From Symbiodinium sp. CCMP2592 (Eukaryota > Sar > Dinophyceae > Suessiales > Symbiodiniaceae), in contig CAJNDT010004913.1 of assembly GCA_905221615.1 (NCBI GenBank), positions 62,001 through 126,000 of the forward strand: a stretch of 64,000 nt of DNA, in the 5' to 3' direction. Below, piece by piece: positions 52,823 through 63,973 of the stretch; positions within the stretch are counted from its first letter, which is position 1, and every line of letters begins with the position of its first letter. The notes below the pieces were generated by a model that did no database searches, was not told the origin of the DNA, and worked only from the letters and a program-made list of their open reading frames with translations. A program made the translations under genes and the position numbers.

Positions 52823-53392
52823 TAGGACCCTACTATAGATCCCTTTACAAGACTCCTTAGAAGGAGCCCTGTTCTAATTCAGCCCTTAACCGCAAACTCG
52901 TCCTCGTCGTCATCTTCGTCCTCGGACTCTCCAGACTCGCCGTCCTTTCACAACTGGGCTTCGGGGCCTGAGGAGCTCTTTTTTACAAAGGTTCAACGGT
53001 TTCATAGGAGTTTGAAGGCCTTTCGGAGTTTTTCCAGTTTTCGAAGCTTCTACCTGTTTTACGGGGTGGCTCCACTGTCTAAGGGGCTAAAGGCTTGCGG
53101 GTTTGGGAGTTGGTTGAGTGCTTTCGGCTTCAAGGATTTCAGGGTTTGTCGTTTTATGGCCTTGGGGGCTTAGGGTTTCCGCTTTGCGAGCTTCAGTTCA
53201 GGGCTTTCGGCTTGTGGGTGTGGCGTGCGGAGTTGCGGGCTGTGGGAAACACCCTTGAGACATCTATCATCTATGTATGAGTTCTATCAAGACATCTACA
53301 TCCCCAGCAGAGCGTGGGGCTTGCAAAACCCCCTACACTCTACACGCTCAACCAAACACGAGCAGGACAGGAAAGCCCGAAAGGGATAATGC

Positions 53393-53405
<13 letters not shown>

Positions 53406-53444
<39 letters not shown>
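53406..53444. repeat. (AT)n microsatellite
   Basis: 39 bp of alternating A and T. Confidence 0.97.
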
Positions 53445-53445
<1 letters not shown>

Positions 53446-53621
53446 CTAAATACTATGGTACAATAGGGTGGGGTACTTATATTCGTTAAACTATATACTT
53501 ATATACTATACATTATATGTACTATAGCATACATAGGTAGTCATAGGATGGTAATATGATGATGTGCATATGTGTATATACATATATATACACATACGCA
53601 TATTTATAAATGTATATTATA

Positions 53622-53723
53622 TGGGAGTTTCCAAAAAATAGGGGTACCTTATTTGGTGGTCCTTATAGTAAGGATCCTACTATCCAGGCTACAACAGTAG
53701 GGTCCCCTATTTTCGGAAACTCC

Positions 53724-53725
<2 letters not shown>
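53622..53725. mobile_element. MITE, GGGAGTTTCCGAAAAT family
   Basis: TGGGAGTTTCCAAAAAATAGG pairs with CCTATTTTCGGAAACTCCCA. It is inserted in TATA microsatellite DNA, so the duplication length is ambiguous. Confidence 0.85.

Positions 53726-53736
<11 letters not shown>

Positions 53737-53786
<50 letters not shown>
53737..53786. repeat. (AG)25 microsatellite
   Basis: Uninterrupted AG dinucleotides, bordered by AT runs on both sides. Confidence 0.98.
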
Positions 53787-53790
<4 letters not shown>

Positions 53791-53977
53791 CATGCGTATA
53801 TATATATATATAGATAGATAGATGTATGTATAGATTAGATAGATTATATATGTACATAGATGTAGATGGACAGCGCCTGGGGCTCGTCCTCCGGTGGCCC
53901 AAGGTTCGGCAGCACCTGGGAGCTCCGGAAAGCGAAGGGCGCTGCATTGCGAGTTTGTGGGTTTGTGCTCTAGGGCT

Positions 53978-54110
53978 GCAAGGGTTTAGGGTTGCAAGGG
54001 TTTAGGGTTTGGGGTATAGGAGGGTTTAGGGTTTAGGGTTTAGGAGGGTTTGGGGTTTAGGAGGGTTTAGGGTTGCAAGGGTAGTTAGGGTTTAGGAAAG
54101 TTTAGGGTTT
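53978..54110. repeat. Telomere-like tract, G strand
   Basis: AGGGTTTAGGGTT with GCAAGGG and AGGAGGG spacers. Confidence 0.8.
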
Positions 54111-54197
54111 TCAGTCAAGGAAGTTGAGTTCAAGGAAGATCCTGGCTTTGGATCCAAGTAAAGTTTGAGGTCTAGGGTTTAGGCTTAAAGGGAGCTC

Positions 54198-54281
54198 CAG
54201 AAAGTTGGAATATGGATTAATGGTAGGATCCCCTATAATTTACCTTAAAGGGGCTACGATAATGATATTCCAACTTTCTGG
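54198..54281. mobile_element. 84-bp MITE, CCAGAAAGTTGGAATAT family
   Basis: CCAGAAAGTTGGAATAT pairs exactly with ATATTCCAACTTTCTGG. A second copy lies at 56941-57035. Confidence 0.85.
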
Positions 54282-55654
54282 CTTCTACTGTAGGGTCAAG
54301 GAAGTTTAGGGAGTTTTTGGGGCTATGGATCCAAGCAAGGTTTTGGGTTTAGGGGTTTAGGGGTTCAAGGTTTTAGGGTTTAGGGCTTTATGCTTTTCGG
54401 GTAGTAAGCCGCATTTGAAAGTCTAGGGTTCAGGTCCTATTTATGCAGGTGCAGGGTGAAAGGCTCTGTGGAGTATAGGGCGGCTTAGCGAAAGGTTTTG
54501 GGTTAAGGGTTTTGGCGGGTGTGAGAAGGTCGCCGGTTTGGGGGGCGAGGTTCTCTGCTGCAGAGAACGGTTTAAGATGCTCGGTTGTTTTCGATAAGAG
54601 AGCCCCTGCTCCTTACGTTCTTGCCCGCGCGAGCATGAAACCCCAAACCCTGCAGCAGATCCGAAACTTCCCATGTCAGATAGAAGCCTCAACTGTCGGA
54701 ATCGGATTTGGGATAGAATTTGGTATACTCATATACAGAGACCCAAACGGAATAGACTCACCTATCGTTACCAGTTCTAAGTGGGAACCGTATAGTGATC
54801 CCAACACCTTGCAACTCCATCCAGACCCTAAACGGCGCTACGAACTTTTTTTTCCACAAAGCCGTATGAGTACAGCTTGAAGTAAAATAGCCGTGAACCC
54901 TCAGCCGTAATCCCCGACTTTCGCGTCCGGGCTGCCATATCGCTGTGGCCCGGGACAAGGCCATCCGTCATCGCGGCACGGACCGAACCATGCCTGCTCC
55001 GAGGGGACACTACAATACAAGGGCCTTAATAATTAGAGGGGGTTCCTTCCAATCGGTTACACCAAGGAGAGGCCAACCAAAAGATTTCAGAGCAGGTAGT
55101 TGGAGCAACATGCTATAGTATATCAGTAGGTATATTTCGACTATGAGGGCACGGCATCACATTAGCAAGTATTCAATTCCCTATGTAAAGCTAACCCAAA
55201 CCACAACTTTGCTTTTACACTCCTTAAGAAGTCGTGAAGATAGGCTTCTTGAAATATATGTATATGTGTATATATATATATACGCTTAAGAGGATGCTTG
55301 AGGGTCCCTTTAAAGGTACTACAGGATTAATGGGTTTATAGTCGGGTTCCCTTACGAGTTGCCCTTAAAACTAAAGCTGTCTCCACATAGGCCTCAGATA
55401 CACTCCTTAAGAAAGTGGGCTTGCTTGAAGTATATCACTTTGAAGCTGGATCCACGAAGGCCCAAGATACACTCGGTTCTGGACGGTGGTTCCCTTTATT
55501 CCGTGAAAGCTTAAATACCCTAAACCCTAAAGAAGGACCATTACAATCAGGACCCCAAAATAAGGCACCCATAATTTTCGGAAACTCCTAAACCCTAAAC
55601 CCTATAGATCGTTGATAGGAACCCTCAAGGAAACCCTTATAGATCCCTTTCATG

Positions 55655-55780
55655 GTACCTAAAGGATCATGGGACTTAGTAACTAGGGTTGTTATCAGGG
55701 TAATTATACTTAAAACTACTTATAACTCCAATTAGGGTACATATAACCTTACTTACTAAGTCCCATGATCCTCCAAGTAC
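55655..55780. mobile_element. MITE, CTTGGAGGATCATGGGACTT family, TA-flanked
   Basis: GTACCTAAAGGATCATGGGA pairs with TCCCATGATCCTCCAAGTAC. Half ends of the TTTCGGAAACTCC family lie on each side (55560-55590 and 55787-55803), so this copy probably inserted into one of those. Confidence 0.8.
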
Positions 55781-55808
55781 CCCTAATTTTTCGGAACTCC
55801 CATATCAC

Positions 55809-55920
55809 TTAGAAGCTGACCCCATCCTGTAATAGTGACCATAAGGCTTATATTACTATTATATTAGGGCCCTATTATATTCCTATTATACCACTATTAC
55901 AGGGTGGGGGGAGCTTCTAA
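55809..55920. mobile_element. 112-bp MITE with 8-bp target duplication (CATATCAC)
   Basis: Same length and ends (TTAGAAGC...GCTTCTAA) as 24258-24369. CATATCAC stands at 55801-55808 and 55921-55928. Confidence 0.95.
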
Positions 55921-56368
55921 CATATCACCCCTCAGGGGCGAGGCTGGGCTTCCCGGCCCTAAGGGAGGAGGCTCCCGCTTGACGGAGCCGTCTGGGTGTC
56001 GATACCTCATCATCTGCTTCTTTGGGGTTAGGGTTTAGTAGGGTTTTGGGGCATATAGGAGTTCGGGTTTAGGGATCGAAGGAATTCACGGTCGTTTTTT
56101 GCTCCTCTGAGGTTGGGTGTCAGGGGCGCTTATGGCTCAAGTTGGTTGGAAAGGCATAGTACAAGGCTTTGTCTTTTCCTGCATCCATCCACAGCTCTGC
56201 AGTTAGCGCTTGAGGTTTCATTTCGGGACCTATACTGTAGGGTTCATAGGGTTGGTGTCGATGCCCCGTATGCTTCCCTTGGCCAACTTGGCTCGCAGCG
56301 CATTGTAGGCTCAAGCTCTCCAGCCGAAGCCCGGAAAGCTGCAACAGAGACTGAGCCCCAAATCCCAA

Positions 56369-56423
56369 AGGGTCCTACTGTTTAGGGCACTATATTAGGG
56401 TCCCCTATTCTCGGAAACTCCCA
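56369..56423. repeat. Half copy of GGGAGTTTCCGAAAAT family
   Basis: Right half only: GGGTCCTACTGTTTAGGGCAC...CTCGGAAACTCCCA. Confidence 0.65.
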
Positions 56424-56772
56424 CAGCAATCCCTTTGCACAGCACCACAAGCAAGTTTCCTGAAAACCGTCCTCCGCAGGCTCTTGCGTAACTACTTGAA
56501 AGTCTCCATCTTGGGCAGCGGCATCAGCACTTGGCCCTGCGGCGGCGCGCCATAGGGGTTTTTGACCTGCCAGGGACAAAGTCATGGCGGGTTGGAGAGA
56601 CCTCATGATGTCACAGTTATCATCGTCATCAAGACTACCGTCGTCACCACCTTCACCACCCCACCACTACCCAGCACCATCATCGGCGTCATCTTCCTGA
56701 TCCTGATTGCAAAGCAACACAAGCGAAAGCCCCGCAGGATCACGTTGCCCAAACTCCCTCTCTGCTTGGGTA

Positions 56773-56834
56773 GACCCTAAACCCTAAACCCTAAAAACCC
56801 TCAAACCCTAAACCCTAAAATCCTAAACCCTAGA
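56773..56834. repeat. Telomere-like tract, C strand
   Basis: CCCTAAA, CCCTCAAA and CCTAAAAT units. Confidence 0.8.
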
Positions 56835-56940
56835 CTCTAGACTTTCAGGTACAACGAAAGCTCCAAGACCAACACCCCCTTTTCAGAAACGGAAACATCC
56901 AGGCCTGAGCCTTTGAAGCCTGAAACCCCCTAAACCTTCA

Positions 56941-57035
56941 TAGTAGAAGCCAGAAATCAGGAAGATTAGTGCTAGGATCCCTTATGCTTTACCTGAAGGG
57001 CATGGGGATAATGTTCCAACTTTCTGGCTCCTACT
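56941..57035. mobile_element. MITE, CCAGAAAGTTGGAA family
   Basis: TAGTAGAAGCCAGAAATCAGG pairs with TTCCAACTTTCTGGCTCCTACT. Confidence 0.75.
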
Positions 57036-57910
57036 GAAAACGGAATGTAAACTGTCAAGGAGCCCAAACCTAAACAACTCAAGCCCCATGTCCGAAAAGT
57101 ACAACAACTCCAGCCCTAAACCCTAAATGCTAAACTCGCAGAAGCCCCAAAACCGAGTTTCCCTAATTCCCCTGAGCACAAAAATCGAGCTTTCAGGAAC
57201 TCCGAGCACGTGGCCGGATCGTAGAAGATCGACCTGGAGTGGCTCTGAAGTTAGGCAGGGCTCGAAGGTTTAGGGTTCAGGGGTTTAGGGTTTTGGCATG
57301 TGTGCATACATCACATAATATGTTGGGGGGTTTTGGGGGTTTTGGGTTTTGAGCTTAGGGTTGAGGATTTTGAGTCAAGGGTTTAGGGCTTAGAGTGGAG
57401 GGTGTAGGGAATACTATCCTATATGCCGCATGCTTCTTTTTTTTGTGAGGGCCCTTGGCGTGCTTCAATGGTTGTAAGCTCATTTTAAGCGTTAGGTTTT
57501 GAATCTTTGGATGTGTTGGAGGGTTATTGACTTGTTCACGTTTTGAATGGTCTGTATATCTTGTCTGGGGTCTACTGCATTTGCAGCAGACCCCGAGTGC
57601 ATCCAGCCCCACACATCCTCAATGCCGTGAGCCAACTAAGCCCTGTAAACCTTATAAACTACCGTAAGCTACCAAAACCTACTTTTTTATAGGTTCATAG
57701 AAATCGCACATTAGTGTTTACAAAAAAAACCTCCAAAACCATAGCTCAAGGTATGAGCAATGATCCCTGGAAGTCTTGGTCCCCCTACGCTTTTCGATGG
57801 ACTTTGAGCTCGTCGAAGTCCACGTAGAACTGGTCTCCTGGCTTCCGAAAGCCCCAAACTACCCAGAGGCCCCATAATAGTTCCTTCTTGGGATTACCTT
57901 ATAGGATTCT

Positions 57911-58018
57911 ATATGCATGGTTGTCAAAATCATGGTCCGTTTTTGGTCCCTAATATAGTACGGCACCTAATATTTAAGGTACCCAAGACGGGACCACAAT
58001 TTTGACAACCACCCATAT
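57911..58018. mobile_element. MITE, GGGTGGTTGTCAAAAT family with ATAT duplication
   Basis: ATATGCATGGTTGTCAAAAT pairs with ATTTTGACAACCACCCATAT. Confidence 0.85.
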
Positions 58019-58114
58019 GAGCCGGAACTACTTTGGGGCTTTTGGCTAGAAAGAACTGCAAGAGTTCGGCTCCCCCCGGAGCCCAGGCTTTGCACAAAAA
58101 GCCATGAAACCCCC

Positions 58115-58228
58115 TACTTGGAGGTTCATGGGTAGTTATAAGTAGGGTTATAAGTCCCACAATTTGGGTTACAACTATACTTATCTTGTTGATAACCTCA
58201 CTTTTAACTACCCATGAACCTCCAAGTA
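58115..58228. mobile_element. MITE, CTTGGAGGTTCATGGGTAGT subfamily, TA-flanked
   Basis: CTTGGAGGTTCATGGGTAGT pairs with AACTACCCATGAACCTCCAAG. The ends differ from the main family (GGATCATGGGACTT). A broken copy of this subfamily lies at about 23085-23270. Confidence 0.85.
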
Positions 58229-58344
58229 TGGGCACCCTGCAAAACGTGAAATGTGACAAGACATCGCGAGGCTAGAACCCCGCACAGCCTGCAGGCTCGA
58301 AGCCCTAACGCAAACCACCGGAAACTAAACCTTTCGGGTTTAGG

Positions 58345-58445
58345 TTAGAACGGGCCCCCACCCTGTAATAGTGGCATAACAGAAATATAATAGGGCCCTA
58401 ATATAATCCTTATCGTCACTATTACAGGGTGGGTGCCCCTTTTAA
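58345..58445. mobile_element. Diverged copy of the 112-bp MITE family
   Basis: TTAGAACGGGCCCCCACCCT and AGGGTGGGTGCCCCTTTTAA. It is 101 bp, and only GGTT of a possible 8-bp duplication is shared, so it looks older. Confidence 0.7.
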
Positions 58446-58600
58446 GGTTCCCTAAACCCCTAAACCCTTAGGGTTTAGGTTTCTAAGGTCATCTACTGCA
58501 GCCTGCAGAGCCGCCAGGACGACCCGTTACCTTGGCTGGTCCTCTGGTCAAGCCCTACAGTCGCTGGTCAAGTCGCAAAAGCATCCCTTGTCGTGTGTAT

Positions 58601-58640
58601 AGGGTTTAAGGGTTTAGGGTTTAGGGTTTAGGGATTAGGT
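58601..58640. repeat. Telomere-like tract between GTGTGTATA repeats
   Basis: AGGGTTTAAGGGTTTAGGG units, with GTGTGTATA just before and after. Confidence 0.7.
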
Positions 58641-60040
58641 GTGTGTATATATATACACACTTCAAACAGGCTCGACGACACACACCAAAAACTTTTCCAG
58701 TACGTCCTGTATAAATTCAGAGCACCACTAAAGTAGTCAGATCCCTACCCTGCTTCATAGCACCCTTTACTGATCAGAGTCCGAAACCCAGCAGCCTAAG
58801 TTGTCTTCGAACCGCTTCTGCGTGTTCTGCTCCACCTGAGAAGATTGCTTCTTCCGCGAAACATACTTTATAAAATAGGGGTCTTAACTCTACGAATACG
58901 GGTGACAGTTTCTTTGCTGAGACGGGGGCGGGGGTTTTGAGGTTTTGTAGTTGCTTCACATAGTTTTAAGGGGGTATGTATTGTAGGGGGCTTTGGGCAT
59001 GTGATCGTACAGTCAAATCGGGACGATACGGGGACATCGTTAACAGGGAAGGCACATGCATGCAAGCAAATCACAAGGGAAGGCGTTTGCGGAGTAGCAA
59101 AGAGTTTCATTGCGCAACCACCGAAGCCCTGCGAGCAGTGAAGGTTGGACTTACAAGCGTCGAAGTCAACGACCTGACCCCGAGAGTGTGAGTTCTTCGA
59201 CTGTCTGTCTGCCTGAAGCCGAGCAATGCTTGTGGTTCTCGAGTCAATTATTGTAGATGAATCAACACATCGGAAGCCGACCTTAAGTTAGCCCAAGTCA
59301 TGTTGTGATATGACAATTCCTTGAACTCCGAAGGCTTTTTAGCCGTTTGAGCCAAGGCTCTATAACAAACTCCGACCTCAACCATGGCATAACCGCAAAC
59401 ACCAAACGGGAACGAGTAGGCGCCCTCTACCCTTAAACTCAAGCCTCCCATGCGTCGCCCTTATCTCCGCCATGCCAAAACAGATGCTAAACTCTCGATC
59501 CTGCCCTTAACCTATCGCTAGACTCCTTTAAGGCCGAAACCTCCAAATCCTAGGTTCCTAAACCCTAAGCCCCGAAATACGTCAACCCTATGCCCGAAAG
59601 CCCTTCTCCGGACCTGATCCTTCAGCCGGCCGAAGGTAGCGACTTCGCGTTCCATCTTGTCCTTCTTCCTTGTCAGCTTCGGGCGCAAGGGAGGGTTGGG
59701 CGTTGCGACCTTCGGGTTTTAGGGCTTGGGGCTTGAGGGTTTAAAAGAACTTGAAAGGGACCCTAAACCCTGAACCCTCAACCCTGACCCTAAACTGCCG
59801 AGAGCGCCGCTGACCATTTGCATGGGCGCTGGAGGCTCCGACCGAGGTCCCCGACCGAGCGTCCCGTCAGAACGGTGAGGGAGGGTAAAGCCTCCCGGTA
59901 TACGAGGACTGTAGTGACGCCGCCACGCGAATGACTTCTTTGCCGTCAGGCAATAAACAACAAACCCTCCGTTGAGAACCTCAGCCTTTTTTGGGGGGCC
60001 CCAGGCTGGCCGACTAGGGGGCAGCCCCTTTTCGGGTCCT

Positions 60041-60093
60041 CCCTGCCCTGGCCCTGCCCTACCCTGCCCTGCCCTGCCCTGCCCTGCCCTGCC
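60041..60093. repeat. CCCTG pentamer array
   Basis: About ten CCCTG units, the last seven uninterrupted. Confidence 0.93.
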
Positions 60094-60603
60094 GCGCCTC
60101 CCACCTCCCAGGGCCTTTCAGGGCCTCCTGCAACAGGTTGGTCCACGTTCCAGGTTCAGGATAGGGCTTTCGGGCCTTTCAGAAGCCGCCAGGGCCTCTG
60201 CAGAAATCTCCCCAAAGGCTTCCCAAGCTTTGAAAGCTTTTTGAGCAGGTCAGCACCTTCAAGGCTCCTGCGAGCAGCCCTGACAGGGTGCGAGGTGCAA
60301 AGTGTTTGTTGGAAACCCTCTTCTCGTCGAGCGGCCGGCACAGGCCGCGAGGACCCACAACCCGACACCAATCCATTCCAGCTGTGGTTTGTGGTGAAAT
60401 ACGATGATGTGAAAACCGAGAAAGGAAGCAGAGAGCGAGAAAGCCCCCCTTGAGGGGGGTTTGGGGGGTGAACCCTAAACCCTAATTGAGAATAGTTGGG
60501 GTGGTTGGGGCGGGACTACATGCTGACGCAAGCGCGCGATTAGTGGGTGCGCCCCCTATTCCTAAAGTAAAAGGCGCACCCACCGCGCGCATACTGTTAC
60601 CCA

Positions 60604-60649
60604 CCCTAGACCCTAAACCCTAAACCCTAAACCCTAGACCCTAAACCCG
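60604..60649. repeat. Telomere-like tract, C strand
   Basis: CCCTAAA with CCCTAGA units at both ends. Confidence 0.85.
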
Positions 60650-61506
60650 CTTTCGGGGTTCAGTTGGGGACCCGGTTCTCGAATCCTCCAGGATGCTTCG
60701 CTTCAGGGTTCAAGTTTACAGTTTCAAGTATAGTGCTTAGGTTTAGGGTCTAGGGTTTCAACTATGGTGACCCGGTTTAGGGTTTAGGGTCTATACTATA
60801 GTGCTTAGGTTTCGAAGGTTTTGGATTGAGGGTTCAGGCTCACAAAGCGGCTTGGGGTTCCAGGGTTCAGGACTCTCTCTTCTATGGGTCGGAGTCACGA
60901 CAGCAGGAGGAAGCTAGATGGTGACTAGCCCCCAATAGAACCCCATGTCAGGTTGCATCAAGCCCACGGACAGCAAACACGATCCACAAGTAGCTGTCGT
61001 CGAAGACAAGCTGTGCCAGAGCAGCCCTGAATACCACACCCTGCGTCGACATGTAAGCTTCGACCACGCTGAGACCTACACTCCACAACTTACGTCCTAA
61101 ATCGTGAGATGGGAGATCAACTTAACCACCACAAGCCCCCACGCTGACATCATAAAGCTTCCGCACCGGCCATAGTGACTCTCAGTGTTCTCTCCTAAGC
61201 TCTTCTAGGAAATCCAAACACCATGAGCCCAAACCCGGAAATCCTGCATGGTTCAAAGCCCAATCACCCTAAACCCAAACGAAGGGGCTGCTGAAAATGA
61301 CTGACCTTTTCCAGCCCTTGATGGGATCTATTCGATAGGGTTTAGGGTTTAGGGGTATGCTCACTAAGGGTGGTATGGTATAGGCAGAGGAACCGACAGC
61401 AAACTCGGCTCGAAGTCTACCAGCTTGCAGTAGCACCCTTCAATTTTCCGGATATTGACTGCCCCTCTCCTCAACCAGTTGTTGAGGCATAGCCCATCGC
61501 AACACA

Positions 61507-62505
61507 TCAGCCCTGCACACCGACATCTTTGAGAAAGATGCTGATGTTGTGCCTTGCCAGCAGGCGCAAAGCCAACGCTGCAGCGTGGATCCCGTGGATC
61601 TTGGCTGTGGACAGTGTGACATTGTCGATGGTGGCTTCGAAAGTTGAAGCGTTGGCTTTGACTTCCGTTCGGTTCCCACTGACTGTGTCCAAGTGATCGG
61701 CCAGCAGGCCGGCAGGAAGCTGCTTGGAGCGAAGATTGGAGGGGATGGCAGCGGCTACAGCGGATTGAAGCTCCAAGTATGCAACAAACGCGGTGGCCGG
61801 CTTCTGCCAGCCACAAAGCCTCAAGGCCAGCGCAATCTGTGCTGCCTGCTGGATGCCTTTTGTGAAAGTCCCCCATCCAACTTGCAACTTTACCTCGCCA
61901 TGAACAAGCTCACACCCCATCAGCGGCAAGGTGGCCAAATTGACCTCGACATCCTGGCTCGCAAGATGTTGAAAGACAATGCTGCGCTTTCTGGTCCATT
62001 TCAACACCGGGATGGGGTGCAGGACAAAACCTGCACCAAAGAAGCGGCAACAAAGACTGAGAAACGAGTTATCCTGTCTGCCCACCTTGTAGAAATCGAT
62101 CTTCACATTCTGCAGTTGCGGAAAGATATCGCCCAGAACTGATCCCACTCGGTTGTACAGCAGTACTTCTAGAATTGGACCCAAAAGGGATCGCAACTTG
62201 GCGATGTCGCCTTTGACATCTTTGCGCATCTTTTCTTGTTCTTTACGCATCTTTTCTTGTTCTTGTCTGACAAGTTTGACATCTTTACGCATCTTTTCTT
62301 GTTCCTGCAGAACAACCGAAATGCCCAAGAAGTCCCGCACAGAGCGGCGCAAGTCATCTGCAAAGCTGGACCTAGAAACCCTGACCTTCCGGCTGTAGCC
62401 TTTTGCCGGCACACCAGCAAACAGCGTTCCCGGCCATGCGGGATGGAACGCCAGCAACGTCCAGACAAGCAGCCACCAGCGGCCCGCGGTCTGCGCAATC
62501 GCCAT
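61507..62505 (-). CDS. Secreted or plastid-targeted coiled-coil protein, possible PD-(D/E)xK-like core
   Basis: 332 aa from ATG at 62505, the only long intact non-element frame in the right 50 kb. Seen: a hydrophobic signal (WWLLVWTLLAFHPAW, residues 10-24), then a Phe-containing, Arg/Ser-rich stretch (TLFAGVPAKGYSRKVRVSRSS) like a plastid transit region. A coiled coil with three EQEKMRK units lies at 69-98. It is followed by LLGPILEVLLYNRVG, IDFYKV (136-141), VEVN (186-189) with Asp185, and GEVKLQVG (203-210). Coiled coil followed by D...ExK resembles the layout of DUF3782-type PD-(D/E)xK proteins, but the match is by eye and weak. A C-terminal Ala/Leu-rich helical part carries several NxT sites. 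No introns, operon or promoter signals can be recognised. It could be a retrogene or one exon of a larger gene. I infer a function only at the level of a targeted, possibly nuclease-fold protein. Confidence 0.6.
   Translation of the reverse strand: MAIAQTAGRWWLLVWTLLAFHPAWPGTLFAGVPAKGYSRKVRVSRSSFADDLRRSVRDFLGISVVLQEQEKMRKDVKLVRQEQEKMRKEQEKMRKDVKGDIAKLRSLLGPILEVLLYNRVGSVLGDIFPQLQNVKIDFYKVGRQDNSFLSLCCRFFGAGFVLHPIPVLKWTRKRSIVFQHLASQDVEVNLATLPLMGCELVHGEVKLQVGWGTFTKGIQQAAQIALALRLCGWQKPATAFVAYLELQSAVAAAIPSNLRSKQLPAGLLADHLDTVSGNRTEVKANASTFEATIDNVTLSTAKIHGIHAAALALRLLARHNISIFLKDVGVQG
62212..62307 (-). repeat. In-gene tandem repeat coding EQEKMRK units
   Basis: The unit CATCTTTTCTTGTTC (plus strand) recurs three times with ACATCTTT(G/A)CG spacers, giving EQEKMRKDVK and EQEKMRK copies. 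Internal duplication has lengthened the coil. Confidence 0.85.
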
Positions 62506-62927
62506 GCTTCAGCGGCAAGAACATCTAGCCGAGATCTAGCCTAGATCTAGCTGGTTTTGTTAAACCATGTTATCGAACCTGTTTGCGTGACATCGATGCG
62601 ATCTCGGGTTCGAGTTTGGGGTGGAGGTCTCTTTGTGCAACATGTTCTGCCTGAGCACATGCATGTGACTGCTAACGGCAGCCAACGGCAGCGCGTGCAG
62701 GTCTGTGTTGCCTTGCGCATTTTTGACATATAGCGACCTGCGCTTTTACGGCAGACCTGGTCAACTGAGCGCACGCTAAACCCCCATAAACCCGCATAAA
62801 CCCTTATAAACCCTCAATGGCAACGCGAACATCGCATAGGCCCGTTCCTACTTTGAAGTGCCTCGAGATTGAAGCTCTTCATGGAGTGGGGTTCCAAGTT
62901 TAAGGGTTTAGGGTTTAAGTTTAAGCC

Positions 62928-62983
62928 ACCATCACCATCATCATCACCCCCACCAATCATCATCATCATCATCATCATCATCA
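62928..62983. repeat. (ATC)n microsatellite
   Basis: Interrupted CACCATCATC, then about nine ATC units. Confidence 0.93.
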
Positions 62984-63075
62984 CGAGGTAGCGTCTCTTG
63001 TCGAAGGTCGAGCCCAGGCTTGGGGCTGAAGGAATAGGGGTTCAAGGCCTCAGGTTTCAGGATCTGGAGCTTTTC

Positions 63076-63138
63076 GGCTTACGGCTTCAAGTCAAGGTTT
63101 AGGGTTTAGGGTTTAGGGCTTACGGCTTCAAGCCAAGG
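63076..63138. repeat. 22-bp direct repeat flanking a 19-bp telomere insert
   Basis: GGCTTACGGCTTCAAGTCAAGG (63076-63097) and GGCTTACGGCTTCAAGCCAAGG (63117-63138), one mismatch. Between them lies TTTAGGGTTTAGGGTTTAG. Confidence 0.92.
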
Positions 63139-63866
63139 TGTGTAGGCACCAGATGCTGAGAAGACACCACTTCGTCAGCTTTCCTTTCTTCTCCAGCTCC
63201 TGCGGCCGATGTGCAGATGAGGCATGGGGGGCCTACTTAGTTGCGGAGTCAGGGGCTCTAAGAAGAACCTAGCCTGGCATCCACAATGCAGGATTGAAGC
63301 CTTTTGCACTTCGCACTTAAAACAGGCCTGGTACTGTCTTTGGTAAGCCCGCAACCCCAAGCCTTCTAAACCCGAAACTTCTGGGTTGCGTCCTTGAACT
63401 CCGTGATCTCCGCCTGAACCAGGGAGGTGTCTTTCTCAAGCATCTTTGCTTCAAACCGCCTCGACAGAGGCAGATCGAGTTGATGCAGCGGTCGTGGGCT
63501 TAGGGCTCTAAGCTTAAAGGTTTAGGGCTTAGGCTTCTAAGCTTCAAGTTCAGAGTTTGGGGCTTTTGGACAGCGGTTTGGGGTCCGGGTGGTTTGGAAG
63601 TGTAGCTGCAAGGACTGCGCGAGTACCAACTGACAGACTCGCAGTCCAAGCAGTACAACAATACCCATGAGACTTAGCTGCAAGTTGCTAGGGCCCTACA
63701 CTGAACAGTCGTATCCACAGTTGCCTGCAAATTAAATACTTAAACCCGATAAACCCTAAACCAGTACAAAACAGCTGCCTACGAGCGCTCTCCTACATCT
63801 GTAGCCTAGGCTTAACGCCCCCCGACCCATATCCTCAAACACTTGAAGCCCGTCGAAGAATTCTGT

Positions 63867-63973
63867 ATACTATAGGGGCCTTAATAATTAGCATAAGTTT
63901 CTGGGGTATCGCATACAAAAAAAAACAAGGAACCCCCAAAACAGTCTTGGCAATTATTTAGGCCCCTATAGTA
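63867..63973. mobile_element. MITE, CTATAGGGGCCTTAATAATT family, TA-flanked
   Basis: CTATAGGGGCCTTAATAATTAG pairs with CAATTATTTAGGCCCCTATAG; TA on both sides. Confidence 0.85.

Larger units (their letters stand above)
51031..54300. other. Gene-free repeat block G
   Basis: No gene can be supported. A 20-bp unit (AGGGTGTGAGATTTAACGGT) is directly duplicated at about 51070-51110. The 53400-53830 stretch is microsatellite-rich. Confidence 0.6.
54301..61506. other. Gene-free repeat block H
   Basis: No gene can be supported. It holds foldback elements, short tracts and a CCCTG pentamer array. Frames at 54512-54880, 56113-56385 and 57930-58259 lack known domains, and the last runs through a foldback element. 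Confidence 0.6.

Noticed and set aside
56126-56142. Relic of the dinoflagellate spliced leader
   Set aside because: Only about ten bases (ATGGCTCAAG-like) agree, which is expected by chance in 64 kb.
16135-60649. Chromosome end or true telomere
   Set aside because: Tracts are short, degenerate, occur on both strands and are scattered over 45 kb, so they are interstitial.
14161-61506. Dozens of 60-150-codon open frames
   Set aside because: None shows a recognisable domain, start context or compositional change, and many cross foldback elements or CCCTAAA tracts. Intron-containing genes could still hide here, but I cannot support one.
61364-61876. 170-codon minus-strand frame overlapping the coiled-coil gene
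   Set aside because: Out-of-frame shadow of the 61507-62505 gene, without recognisable features.
62153-62544. Plus-strand frames rich in Ser/Phe/Leu opposite the coil
   Set aside because: They are the antisense reading of the EQEKMRK repeats.
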